DNA of 64,000 nt, taken from contig NZ_QTUC01000001.1 of assembly GCF_003386795.1 (NCBI RefSeq), forward strand, positions 2,232,001 through 2,296,000, written 5' to 3'. Origin of the DNA: Thermasporomyces composti. GTDB taxonomy: Bacteria; Actinomycetota; Actinomycetes; Propionibacteriales; Actinopolymorphaceae. The notes under the pieces are model-generated. The model was given only the letters and a program-made list of their open reading frames with translations. It was not told where the DNA came from and did not search any database. This document shows positions 16,823-24,027 of the stretch, in pieces. The stretch's first letter is position 1, and each line of letters begins with the position of its first letter. Both the position numbers and the translations under genes were made by a program.

Positions 16823-18222
16823 TCTCCCTCGCCTTCGGGGTCGCCGCGGTGGTGGCGGCGCTGGCGGTGTGGCGGTGGACGCCGACCTTGCGGCGGTGGA
16901 CGCCCTCGTTCGGCCTGCTCGTCGCTGTCCTCACGGTCGTCCCGCCGCACCAGACTGTGGCGTTCGGCATCGGCGCCGACGACGCCCTGTTCCTGCTGGG
17001 TCTCGTCGTGCTGCTGCCGGGCGCGGTGCGGCGGGGGCGCCTGGACCGGGTTCCGTTCGGGCGGACGCTCGTGGTCGGTGTGGGCCTGGTGGCCGCGGGC
17101 GCGTGCGTCTCGTCATTCGTCAACGCCGAGACCGTGCCGGAGACGGTGGGGATGCTGCTCCGCGGGCCCGCCCGCGTGCTGCTCTACCTCGTCATGGCCG
17201 TCGTCGTGCTGGCGCAGACGCCGCGCGACCTGACCCGGTACGTCGTCGGTCGGGCGCTCGCCGGGGTCGGGATCTTCGAGTCGGCGTTCAGCCTGGTGGC
17301 CTACGTCGTCGGCTTCCCCGGCGGCTTCGGTCTGCAGGAGGCGAGCGGCAACACCGCGCTCGTGGGCGAGATCCCAGGTCGGGTGACCGGCACGCTGGAC
17401 CTGTCACCCAACTTCCTGGGCGCCCTGCTCGTGCTGTCGATCCCCGTCACGTGTGGCATCGCCCTCGACGCGACCTCCACCCGGCACCGGATCGGTTGGC
17501 TGGCCGGGGTTGTCGTCCAGGGGATCGCGCTGGTGCTGACGTACACCCGGAGCTCGCTCGCGGTCACCGTCGTCGCCTGCCTCCTGCTGCTCGTCCTCAC
17601 CCGCCGCTTGGCCGGGCTGGTGGATGTCCTCCGGCAGCGCCGTCGGTGGGCGCTGGCGGGGGGCGCGGTGGCGGCCGTCGGTGTCGCGGCGCTGCTCGTG
17701 TGGACACCGCTGCTCGACCGGGTGCTCCATGACCGGACCGACCGCCTGGCTCTGTACACCTCCGCGCTTCGGGTGTTCGCCGACTATCCGCTCACCGGTG
17801 TGGGGCCGGGCGAGCAGGCGACGTTCACCGCCGCCGATCCGGAGCGCTACCGCGCGACGTCGTTCGGGGTGGCTGGCAGCAACGCGCACAACACGGTGCT
17901 CCTCGCGGCGGCCGAGAACGGCGTCCTCGGTCTGGTCGGAGCGCTCCTGGTGAACGTCGGGCTGGCCGCCGTCGCGATCACGGTCATTCGTCGAGCGCGC
18001 GAGCGAGCCGGGCTCGCCCGGGCGGAGCCGCTTGGCATCGGAGTAGCCGTGCTGGCGTTCCTCATCCAAGGAATGGCGAACAACCTCTTCACGGTGACGT
18101 TGACCGCGAGCGCTCTCGTCATGCTCGTCGCCGGGTGTGCGCTGCCGTGGCTGGCGGAGGACCCGCGGGTCGAGGAGCCGGTGACCGAGTTGGGTCCCGA
18201 TCCCCTCGCTCGCCAGATGTGA
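16819..18222 (+). CDS. O-antigen ligase / polymerase-like membrane protein
   Basis: 467 aa. About 11-12 hydrophobic segments with the Wzy_C/O-antigen-ligase block: a periplasmic loop LALYTSALRVFADYPLTGVG, then NAHNTVLLAAAENGVLGLVG, which carries the conserved His. Expected to polymerise or ligate lipid-linked glycan units on the outer face of the membrane. Start ATG 16819 overlaps the preceding stop (ATGA). The reading frame extends further upstream, but that part lies inside the beta-helix gene and is not needed. Last gene of the operon; no clear terminator follows. Confidence 0.85.
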   Translation: MISLAFGVAAVVAALAVWRWTPTLRRWTPSFGLLVAVLTVVPPHQTVAFGIGADDALFLLGLVVLLPGAVRRGRLDRVPFGRTLVVGVGLVAAGACVSSFVNAETVPETVGMLLRGPARVLLYLVMAVVVLAQTPRDLTRYVVGRALAGVGIFESAFSLVAYVVGFPGGFGLQEASGNTALVGEIPGRVTGTLDLSPNFLGALLVLSIPVTCGIALDATSTRHRIGWLAGVVVQGIALVLTYTRSSLAVTVVACLLLLVLTRRLAGLVDVLRQRRRWALAGGAVAAVGVAALLVWTPLLDRVLHDRTDRLALYTSALRVFADYPLTGVGPGEQATFTAADPERYRATSFGVAGSNAHNTVLLAAAENGVLGLVGALLVNVGLAAVAITVIRRARERAGLARAEPLGIGVAVLAFLIQGMANNLFTVTLTASALVMLVAGCALPWLAEDPRVEEPVTELGPDPLARQM

Positions 18223-18235
18223 CCTAGACAACACG

Positions 18236-18248
18236 CGAATCGGTTTCG
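18236..18248. promoter_or_regulatory. Candidate LacI-type operator before the solute-binding protein gene
   Basis: CGAATCGGTTTCG is an imperfect palindrome (CGAA-N5-TTCG on the other strand) with the central CG typical of LacI-family sites. It lies about 170 bp upstream of the solute-binding protein start. The 195-bp gap around it holds no gene. Confidence 0.3.
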
Positions 18249-18417
18249 ATCATGGCGTCACCGGACCGATACGTGACGTCACCCACCCGCCGTGTCCTTC
18301 GGGCCGACCGGTCTCACGGGCCCTGCAGCAGGGATCGTTGATCCGCGCCGGACGGCGCGACCGGAGCCGGATGCCAGCAGCCTGGCGGCCCGCGCAATCC
18401 CTCGAGGAGTGATCGTG

Positions 18418-20403
18418 ATGAGATCACCGGTTCCTCGGTCCAGCCGACGCGATCTGCTCCGGCTCGGCGTCACCACTGCCGTCACGGTGGCGGTGGCCGG
18501 GTGTGAGGCGTTGTCCGTCAAGCCGGCCGGGAAGGCTGACAGCGCCTCGCGTTCCGCGGACCGCGCCCTCAAGGAAGCACCGGCGCTCGCCGAACAGGTC
18601 AAGGCCGGCGCGCTTCCGCCACGGGCCGAGCGCCTTCCGGTGAAGCCGATGGTCGTCCGGCCCGCCGAGCGCATGGGCAGGTACGGCGGCACCTGGAAGA
18701 CCATCCTCACCTCTGTCGACGCTGACCCTCACCTGGTCGGGTCGGCAGCGTACGAACCTCTCGTGCGCTGGGACGCCGACCAGCGGAACGTCTCCGCCAA
18801 CGTCGCGGAGTCGTGGGAGGTGTCACGGGACGGCCGGGCCTACACCTTCGCCCTTCGTGAGGGCATGAAGTGGTCGGACGGCGAGCCCTACACCGCCGAC
18901 GACCTGCTCTTCGCCTACGACGACGTGTTGAGCGTCAAGGAGCTCTATCCGGTGATGTCGGCGCAGTTCGCTCCGGACGGCGTTCCGGCGAAGCTGGAGA
19001 AGCTCGACGACCACACCGTGCGCTTCACCTTCTCCGAGCCGCACGGCTTGTTCCTCGAACAGCTCGCCTCCAACGGTGGGTCGCAGCTGCACACCCTGCC
19101 CCGGCACTACCTGGAGCAGTTCCACCTGAAGTACAACCCGGACGCCGACGAGCAGGCCAAGGACGAGGGGTTCGCCGACTGGACGGAGATGTTCCTGGCG
19201 AAGGGTGGCACGGGCCCCGGCGAGCTCTCGGCCTGGCAGAACCCCGACCTGCCGTGCATCTTCCCGTGGCGTGTGGTCGAGCCACTGACCGGCAACCGCC
19301 TGGTCCTTCGGCGCAACCCCTACTACTGGAAGACCGATCCCGAAGGCCGGCAGCTGCCGTACCTCGACGAGGTGGTCTTCGACATCATCACCGATCCCCA
19401 GGTCAGCACCCTCAAGCTCACCGAAGGCGGCTACAGCTTGGTCACCCCGGGCCTCGTGACGTTGCAGAGCAAGCCGGTCTTGGCGGGCGGCCGCGACAAG
19501 GGGCGATACCACTTCATCGACATCGTCTCGTCGCGGATGAACGACGCGACGTTCGTCCTCAACCTCACCCACAAGGACCCCGCCATGCGGGCGGTCCTGC
19601 AGAACAAGGACTTCCGAATCGCCCTCTCCCACGCGTTGAACCGCGAGGAGCTCATCAAGGTGGTCCTCCTCGGCCAGGGTGAGCCGTGGCAGACCTCGCC
19701 GCGTCCGGAGTCCGGGCTCTACCTGGAAGGGCTGGCCACGCAGTACCTCGAGTACGACGTGGCGAAGGCGAACGACCATCTGGACGCGGCCGGCTACCGT
19801 CGGCGGGATCGGGACGGGTTCCGGCTGCGTCCGGACGGTCGGCGGCTGGGCTTCACCCTGGAGGTCCGCACGAACTTCAACCCGCTGTGGGCGGACATCG
19901 CGCAGTTCGCCTCCCAGTACTGGAAGCAGATCGGCGTGGACGTGCGGGTGAAGATCCAGGACCCCACCCTGTTGTTCACCCGGATCGAGGCCAACGAGCA
20001 CGACGCGGTCATGGACGACGGTGACGGAGGCCTGCTGCCCTTGCTGACCCCGCAGTGGTATTTCCCGGTCAGCGTCGACGCGGCCTATGCGGTGGAGTGG
20101 GGGCGGTGGTACCAGACCGGCGGAACGGCGGGCGTCGAGCCCCCTCCGGGCCCGCGCCGGCAGATGGAGCTCTTCGACGAGATCAAGATCACGCCGGACA
20201 AGCGGCGGCGTGAGGAGCTCTTCATGGAGATCCTGCGGATCAGCCAGGAGGAGTTCTACGTCATCGGCACCGCGCTCCCGGCCGCGCGCTACAACGTCGT
20301 CCAAGACGGGCTGCGGAATGTCGTGCGATCCATGGTCGACGACTGCTGTGAGCCCGGACCGTCCGGCCCCGAGCAGTACTTCTGGTCTCCGGAAGACCGC
20401 TAG
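18418..20403 (+). CDS. Family 5 extracellular solute-binding lipoprotein (oligosaccharide or peptide ABC uptake)
   Basis: 661 aa. Starts with SRRDLLRLG, a Tat-like twin-Arg, then a hydrophobic stretch and lipobox VAGC near residue 24, so an exported lipoprotein is expected. Family 5 (SBP_bac_5/DppA-like) blocks are clear: AAYEPLVRWD, VAESWEVSRDGRAYTFALR, GMKWSDGEPYTADDLLFAYD and later FRIALSHALNREELI and YWKQIGVDV. At 660 aa it is longer than DppA and resembles the subgroup that binds oligosaccharides. Start ATG 18418 has GAGGAG 8 nt upstream (GTG 18415 is possible). No permease or ATPase for it lies in the window. Confidence 0.9.
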   Translation: MRSPVPRSSRRDLLRLGVTTAVTVAVAGCEALSVKPAGKADSASRSADRALKEAPALAEQVKAGALPPRAERLPVKPMVVRPAERMGRYGGTWKTILTSVDADPHLVGSAAYEPLVRWDADQRNVSANVAESWEVSRDGRAYTFALREGMKWSDGEPYTADDLLFAYDDVLSVKELYPVMSAQFAPDGVPAKLEKLDDHTVRFTFSEPHGLFLEQLASNGGSQLHTLPRHYLEQFHLKYNPDADEQAKDEGFADWTEMFLAKGGTGPGELSAWQNPDLPCIFPWRVVEPLTGNRLVLRRNPYYWKTDPEGRQLPYLDEVVFDIITDPQVSTLKLTEGGYSLVTPGLVTLQSKPVLAGGRDKGRYHFIDIVSSRMNDATFVLNLTHKDPAMRAVLQNKDFRIALSHALNREELIKVVLLGQGEPWQTSPRPESGLYLEGLATQYLEYDVAKANDHLDAAGYRRRDRDGFRLRPDGRRLGFTLEVRTNFNPLWADIAQFASQYWKQIGVDVRVKIQDPTLLFTRIEANEHDAVMDDGDGGLLPLLTPQWYFPVSVDAAYAVEWGRWYQTGGTAGVEPPPGPRRQMELFDEIKITPDKRRREELFMEILRISQEEFYVIGTALPAARYNVVQDGLRNVVRSMVDDCCEPGPSGPEQYFWSPEDR

Positions 20404-20408
20404 GCGTC

Positions 20409-20436
20409 TCTAGGGGAATCTAGTGCTTTCGCTAGA
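20409..20436 (+). promoter_or_regulatory. 28-bp TCTAG element, upstream copy, with putative promoter P1
   Basis: Structure TCTAG-N5-TCTAG-N8-CTAGA: two direct TCTAG boxes one helical turn apart plus an inverted one. It matches the copy at 20529 in 22 of 28 positions. A -10-like GATACA (20443-20448) follows exactly 7 bp after the element, as in the other copy. It starts 6 bp after the stop codon of the solute-binding protein gene. Confidence 0.65.
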
Positions 20437-20528
20437 CGGCGCGATACACCGTCATCGACTTCCTCGGGCGAGGCGGCGCTTCCGCGAGGGGGTGGTTCAC
20501 TCGCCGACTCGACACGCGACTATCCGCT

Positions 20529-20556
20529 TCTAGCGAAATCTAGGGTTCTCGTTAGA
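20529..20556 (+). promoter_or_regulatory. 28-bp TCTAG element, proximal copy, overlapping the AAA ATPase promoter
   Basis: Structure TCTAG-N5-TCTAG-N8-TTAGA. A -10-like CATACT (20563-20568) begins 7 bp after it, and the GTG start of the ATPase gene follows 8 nt after the -10, which suggests a leaderless transcript. The element covers the place where the -35 should be, so it is either an operator or an activator-dependent promoter element. CTAG is rare in GC-rich genomes, which makes six boxes in 150 bp stand out. Confidence 0.7.
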
Positions 20557-20576
20557 TTCGCCCATACTCTCGCAGC

Positions 20577-21770
20577 GTGGACCCCGTACGAAATCCCTAC
20601 GCCCCCGGGGCCGGCCAGCGTCCTCCCGAGCTCGCCGGCCGCGACCGTGAGGTACGCCAGTTCGAGGTCGTCCTCGAACGCGTCGCAGCTGGGCGTCCCG
20701 AGCGAAGCCTCGTCCTCTCCGGCCTTCGTGGCGTGGGCAAGACCGTTCTGCTCAACGCCATGCGCTCACTCGCGCTCACCCGGGCCTGGGGCACCGGCAA
20801 GGTCGAGGCCCGACCGGACCGACCGATCCGGCTTCCGATCGCGCAGGCCCTCCACGCGGCGAGCCGCGAGCTGGCCCCACGCCACCGAGATCCGGACCGA
20901 GTCGACGAGTTCCTGGGCGTCCTCAAGGCGTTCGCGCTCCAGACGTCGGCCAACGAGCGCAAGGGAGTCCGCTGGCGACCTCCGTACGACGTCCCGGCCG
21001 CGCGCGGCCGGGCCGACTCGGGCGACCTCGAGACCGACCTCATCGAGCTGTTCACCGCCGCGGGAGAGCTCGCGCGTGACCTCGGCGTGGGCATCGCCGT
21101 CTTCATCGACGAGATGCAGGACATCCCGTCCGAGGAGCTGGCCGCGCTGTGTGGCGCCTGTCACGAGATCAGCCAGCTCGGCGTGCCCTTCGTGGTGGTG
21201 GGTGCGGGCCTCCCGCACCTCCCGACCGCCTTGTCGGCGAGCAAGTCGTACGCGGAACGGCTGTTCCGTTACGTCTCCGTCGGGCGTCTGGACCGGGCGG
21301 CGGCCGACCGTGCGCTCACACTCCCCGCGGCCAGCGAGGGGGTGGAGTACGAGCCAGCGGCGCTCGACGCGCTCTACGAGGTCACCGACGGCTACCCCTA
21401 CTTCATCCAAGCCTTCGGCAAGGCGACCTGGGATGTCGCGCCGAGAAGCCCGATCACCGCCGACGACGTCAAGGTCGCCACACCCGAGGCGGAGGCGGAG
21501 CTGGCGGTCGGCTTCTTCGGGTCACGGTACGAACGCGCGACCCCGGCGGAGCGCGACTACATGCGTGCCATGGCGGAGCTGGGGGCCGAGCGCGGGGACG
21601 GTCCCGTCGCCACGGGCGATGTCGCCGCGCTGCTCGGTCGCAAGCCACAGAGCCTGTCACCGGCGCGTGACGCCCTCATCAAGAAAGGGCTCGTGTACGC
21701 CTCCGAGCGCGGCCACGTCGCGTTCACGGTGCCGCACTTCGGCGCGTTCCTCCGGTCGCAGCCCACGTAG
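20577..21770 (+). CDS. AAA+ ATPase (AAA_16/ATPase_2 type) with C-terminal winged-helix-like region
   Basis: 397 aa. Seen: N-terminal PPELAGRDREVRQFE, the usual entry of AAA_16 proteins; Walker A GLRGVGKTVLLN near residue 49; Walker B VFIDEMQD near 178; a sensor-type segment VPFVVVGAGLPHL; and a lid with YPYFIQAFGK. The last 90 residues (VATGDVAALLGRKPQSLS, ARDALIKKGLVY) look like a winged helix. Such proteins occur as orphan ATPases or regulators in actinomycetes and archaea. Its role is unknown. The GTG start lacks a ribosome site and lies 8 nt after a -10-like hexamer, so leaderless translation is likely. The duplicated TCTAG element upstream suggests tight or autogenous control. Confidence 0.8.
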   Translation: MDPVRNPYAPGAGQRPPELAGRDREVRQFEVVLERVAAGRPERSLVLSGLRGVGKTVLLNAMRSLALTRAWGTGKVEARPDRPIRLPIAQALHAASRELAPRHRDPDRVDEFLGVLKAFALQTSANERKGVRWRPPYDVPAARGRADSGDLETDLIELFTAAGELARDLGVGIAVFIDEMQDIPSEELAALCGACHEISQLGVPFVVVGAGLPHLPTALSASKSYAERLFRYVSVGRLDRAAADRALTLPAASEGVEYEPAALDALYEVTDGYPYFIQAFGKATWDVAPRSPITADDVKVATPEAEAELAVGFFGSRYERATPAERDYMRAMAELGAERGDGPVATGDVAALLGRKPQSLSPARDALIKKGLVYASERGHVAFTVPHFGAFLRSQPT

Positions 21771-21913
21771 GTGGGCTGGAGAGTGACCGTGACCACCCGT
21801 GCGTGGCGGGCTTCAGACGGTGCCCCGGCACAGCCCGGCCTGCGCCGATGGGTAGTGCCGGACAGGTAGGCTCGCGCGCGTCCCGTCCGACTTCGACGAT
21901 GAAGGCCTTGTCC

Positions 21914-22831
21914 ATGCGCTGTCCACGGTGTGGCTTCCACGGCTCGGCGAGCTCTCATGTCTGCCCTGGTTGTGGACTAGCGCTCGCCGATCCCGGCGAG
22001 TCGACACCAAGCGTGCCGGGCACCTGGACCCCGCAGCGCCCGACGTCAGCGCAGGGATCACAGCCGCCAGCCCCTGACTCGTCCGGACAGCCGTCCGGTC
22101 CCGGTGAGTCAGCATCTCCCGGCGGGCCGGCGGCATCCGTGGAGGGCGCGACGTACCCCGGTACGGCCGGTACGCCTCGACCGGTGCCGCCGTCGTGGGC
22201 TCGCCAGGCGCCGACCCGTGAGTCGCCCCCGTGGTCGGGTTCGGAGGACGCCGCTCCCTGGCAGACGCCACCTCAGTACGCCAGCGGGCGTTGGACGGCT
22301 CGTCTCCCGGAGGCGTCGGTGTCGCAGCTGCCGCCCGAGCCACCGCGGCCGCGCACCGTCGTCTCCAGACTTCTCGCGCGCGTGGTGATCGGCGTTCTCG
22401 CGCTCGAGGCGGTCGTGGCCGTGGTCTACGGCGTCTTCGCACTAGGGCCTAGGCGCGGCATCTTCGCCGACTTGGCGGCCGCACCTGACGAGGTGACCCG
22501 AGAAGCGGCCACCCGAAGCGACGACCTCAACCTGGTGCTCTTCCTGGTCGCCGCCGTGGTCACCGTGGCCGCGGCCGTGCTGACCGGCGTCCTGCTCGTC
22601 AAGCTCCGACAGGTCGGGGGTGGGTTCGCGTTGCCCTGGTGGTTGCTCACGGGAGCGGCGTTCGCTGCCATCGCCGTCGCCCTCGGCCTCCACGTGAGCA
22701 CCGACCCAGGGCAGATCGTCGTCGGTTACGTCATCCTCGGCGGTGGCGCGCTGCTCGTCGCGGTGTCCGCGATCTGGGCAGCCGTCCAAGTTCGCCAGAC
22801 CACCCGGGAGAGCGTGACGGTGGAGTTGTGA
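21914..22831 (+). CDS. Zinc-ribbon, proline-rich four-helix membrane protein
   Basis: 305 aa from ATG 21914. CPRCGFHGSASSHVCPGCG at residues 3-21 is a CxxC...CxxC zinc ribbon. A disordered Pro/Ser/Gly-rich linker of about 130 residues follows. Four transmembrane helices lie in the C-terminal half (about 155-178, 203-225, 235-255, 263-287). Zinc ribbons of this type on actinobacterial membrane proteins are common, but their function is unknown. Start: AAGG 8 nt upstream favours ATG 21914; ATG 21899 in the same frame is possible. It converges on the WXG100 genes with a strong hairpin between them. Confidence 0.75.
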   Translation: MRCPRCGFHGSASSHVCPGCGLALADPGESTPSVPGTWTPQRPTSAQGSQPPAPDSSGQPSGPGESASPGGPAASVEGATYPGTAGTPRPVPPSWARQAPTRESPPWSGSEDAAPWQTPPQYASGRWTARLPEASVSQLPPEPPRPRTVVSRLLARVVIGVLALEAVVAVVYGVFALGPRRGIFADLAAAPDEVTREAATRSDDLNLVLFLVAAVVTVAAAVLTGVLLVKLRQVGGGFALPWWLLTGAAFAAIAVALGLHVSTDPGQIVVGYVILGGGALLVAVSAIWAAVQVRQTTRESVTVEL

Positions 22832-22946
22832 TGGCGGGCAGGGATGTCGTCCCGCCTCCGGCTCAGCGCCACGCCAGTCAGGAACGTCAGCGGGGATCGG
22901 CTTACCCAATCAACCCAGGCGGGGTCACGAGAACCGACGTCAGACA

Positions 22947-22985
22947 TGGGTAGATCCCGGCCACGAGGTGACCGGGATCTACCCA
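22947..22985. terminator. Bidirectional hairpin between the zinc-ribbon gene and the WXG100 pair
   Basis: A perfect 14-bp inverted repeat, left arm TGGGTAGATCCCGG at 22947-22960 and its exact complement at 22972-22985, with an 11-nt loop. It lies between two convergent genes, 115 bp after one stop and 20 bp after the other. Very stable stem without a long U-tract, as is usual in high-GC actinomycetes. Confidence 0.75.
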
Positions 22986-23005
22986 CTGCCGACCGTGCGA
23001 CCTGG

Positions 23006-23296
23006 TCACTGAAAGAGCGTGGTGTTGGCCCGCTCGGTCGCGGTGTAGTTCGTCCTGATGTTCTCGACCGCAGCGCCAAGCTGGGCGAGCACATCGTTGA
23101 GCTCACCAATGGCCTTCTCCCACTGGGCCTTGGCCTGCCAGTAAGCCTCCCTGGCCTCACCGCTCCACTCGGCGAGCTTCTGCTCGAGCTCCCTCTCGAG
23201 GTCGTTGGTCTCGTCCTCGACACCGCGGTAGGCGAGGCGCAGGTTCGCCTGAAGCTGGTCGAGCGCCTCAGCATTCCATCTGGTGAAGTCGGTCAT
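23006..23296 (-). CDS. WXG100 protein, ESX substrate (EsxA/EsxB-like)
   Basis: 96 aa, the standard size of ESAT-6/CFP-10 family proteins. Helix-turn-helix hairpin with the WSG turn (Trp 44). A C-terminal YTATE fits the YxxxD/E export signal read by EccC. Start ATG 23296 has GGAGG 10 nt upstream. It is the second gene of a two-gene unit, 48 bp after its WXG100 partner, and presumably forms a heterodimer with it before secretion by the ESX machine encoded next to it. Confidence 0.93.
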
Positions 23297-23344
23297 GGAT
23301 GTGAAACCTCCGTGCGATGGTGGTCGAGTTCAGGGAGGGCCGGA

Positions 23345-23662
23345 TCAGGTGAGGCCGTTGAGCAGCGCGTCGATCTTGTTGACCGCCTCCTGCTGCTGCT
23401 CCTCGGTGGCCTCGTAGCTCATCCGAGCGGCGCCCATCTTTTCCCGCAGGTCGTTGAGGGCGTCACAGACCACCTGGAACTTCTCGTCGAAGGTGTCCAT
23501 GACCCTGCTGAAGGCGTTCGCCGCGTTGCCTTCCCACTGGCCGAGGGCCTCGGACTTGTACTCGCGCAGCTTGCCCTTGATGCCGACGATGACGTCGAAG
23601 GCGTCGCCAACTCGCTGCGCGGCCTCCGCCATCGCGGCTCTGTCTTGCTGGGCTGCTCCCAC
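23345..23662 (-). CDS. WXG100 protein, ESX substrate (partner)
   Basis: 105 aa. Helical hairpin with turn WEG (Trp 43) and a C-terminal YEATE matching YxxxD/E. GTG 23662 is the start: GGAGGT lies 4-5 nt upstream. Both WXG100 proteins here carry the export motif, whereas in classical EsxA/EsxB pairs it is usually on one partner only. First gene of the pair; a promoter is proposed about 160 bp upstream. Confidence 0.93.
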   Translation of the reverse strand: MGAAQQDRAAMAEAAQRVGDAFDVIVGIKGKLREYKSEALGQWEGNAANAFSRVMDTFDEKFQVVCDALNDLREKMGAARMSYEATEEQQQEAVNKIDALLNGLT

Positions 23663-24027
23663 ACCTACCTCCTCGTCTCGACCCGGTTGTCCCGGGCGCT
23701 GCCTGTCGCGGGACCTGCCTCCGCTTCACAACGTCGGGGTGCCGAATCGCTTGTGACCTGAGTGCCCGTCTGCACGACGGTCGGAGGCCCCTCGCTGGTT
23801 GGCACCCAGCGCTGCACCACGCTAACGCGAAACGGGGCGTTCCCGTCAGAGGGATTCACCCCGCCTGTGGATAACTCCCGGTGGGCGTCTCCACACACCG
23901 CGATGTTGATCACGATAGGCCCGCGGGACGGGGCACGCCAGGCGGCGAGTCCGCGCAGACACCTGGGGAACGCGCGACCTGCTGGTGAGCTCCCCACGCG
24001 GCACGCGCCCGTCCCGCTGGGCACGAT
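23663..24027. other. 365-bp intergenic region between WXG100 pair and eccB
   Basis: Holds the presumed promoter of the WXG100 operon and one DnaA-box-like 9-mer (TGTGGATAA, 23866-23874). A 119-codon frame on the minus strand runs through it but has neither a ribosome site nor any recognisable domain, so I do not call it a gene. Confidence 0.5.
23819..23848 (-). promoter_or_regulatory. Putative promoter of the WXG100 operon
   Basis: On the minus strand a -35-like TGACGG (23843-23848) and a -10-like TAGCGT (23819-23824) are separated by 18 bp. This would give a leader of roughly 150 nt before the first WXG100 start. Confidence 0.4.

Noticed and set aside
18823-20304. 493-codon minus-strand frame opposite the solute-binding protein
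   Set aside because: No initiation signals and no recognisable domain; the + strand is clearly coding.
23866-23874. DnaA-box-like 9-mer TGTGGATAA
   Set aside because: A single box without neighbouring boxes, AT-rich unwinding region, dnaA or dnaN is not evidence for an origin.
23665-24024. 119-codon minus-strand frame just upstream of the WXG100 pair
   Set aside because: It would cover the proposed promoter and ribosome site of the WXG100 gene, has no ribosome site of its own and no recognisable domain.
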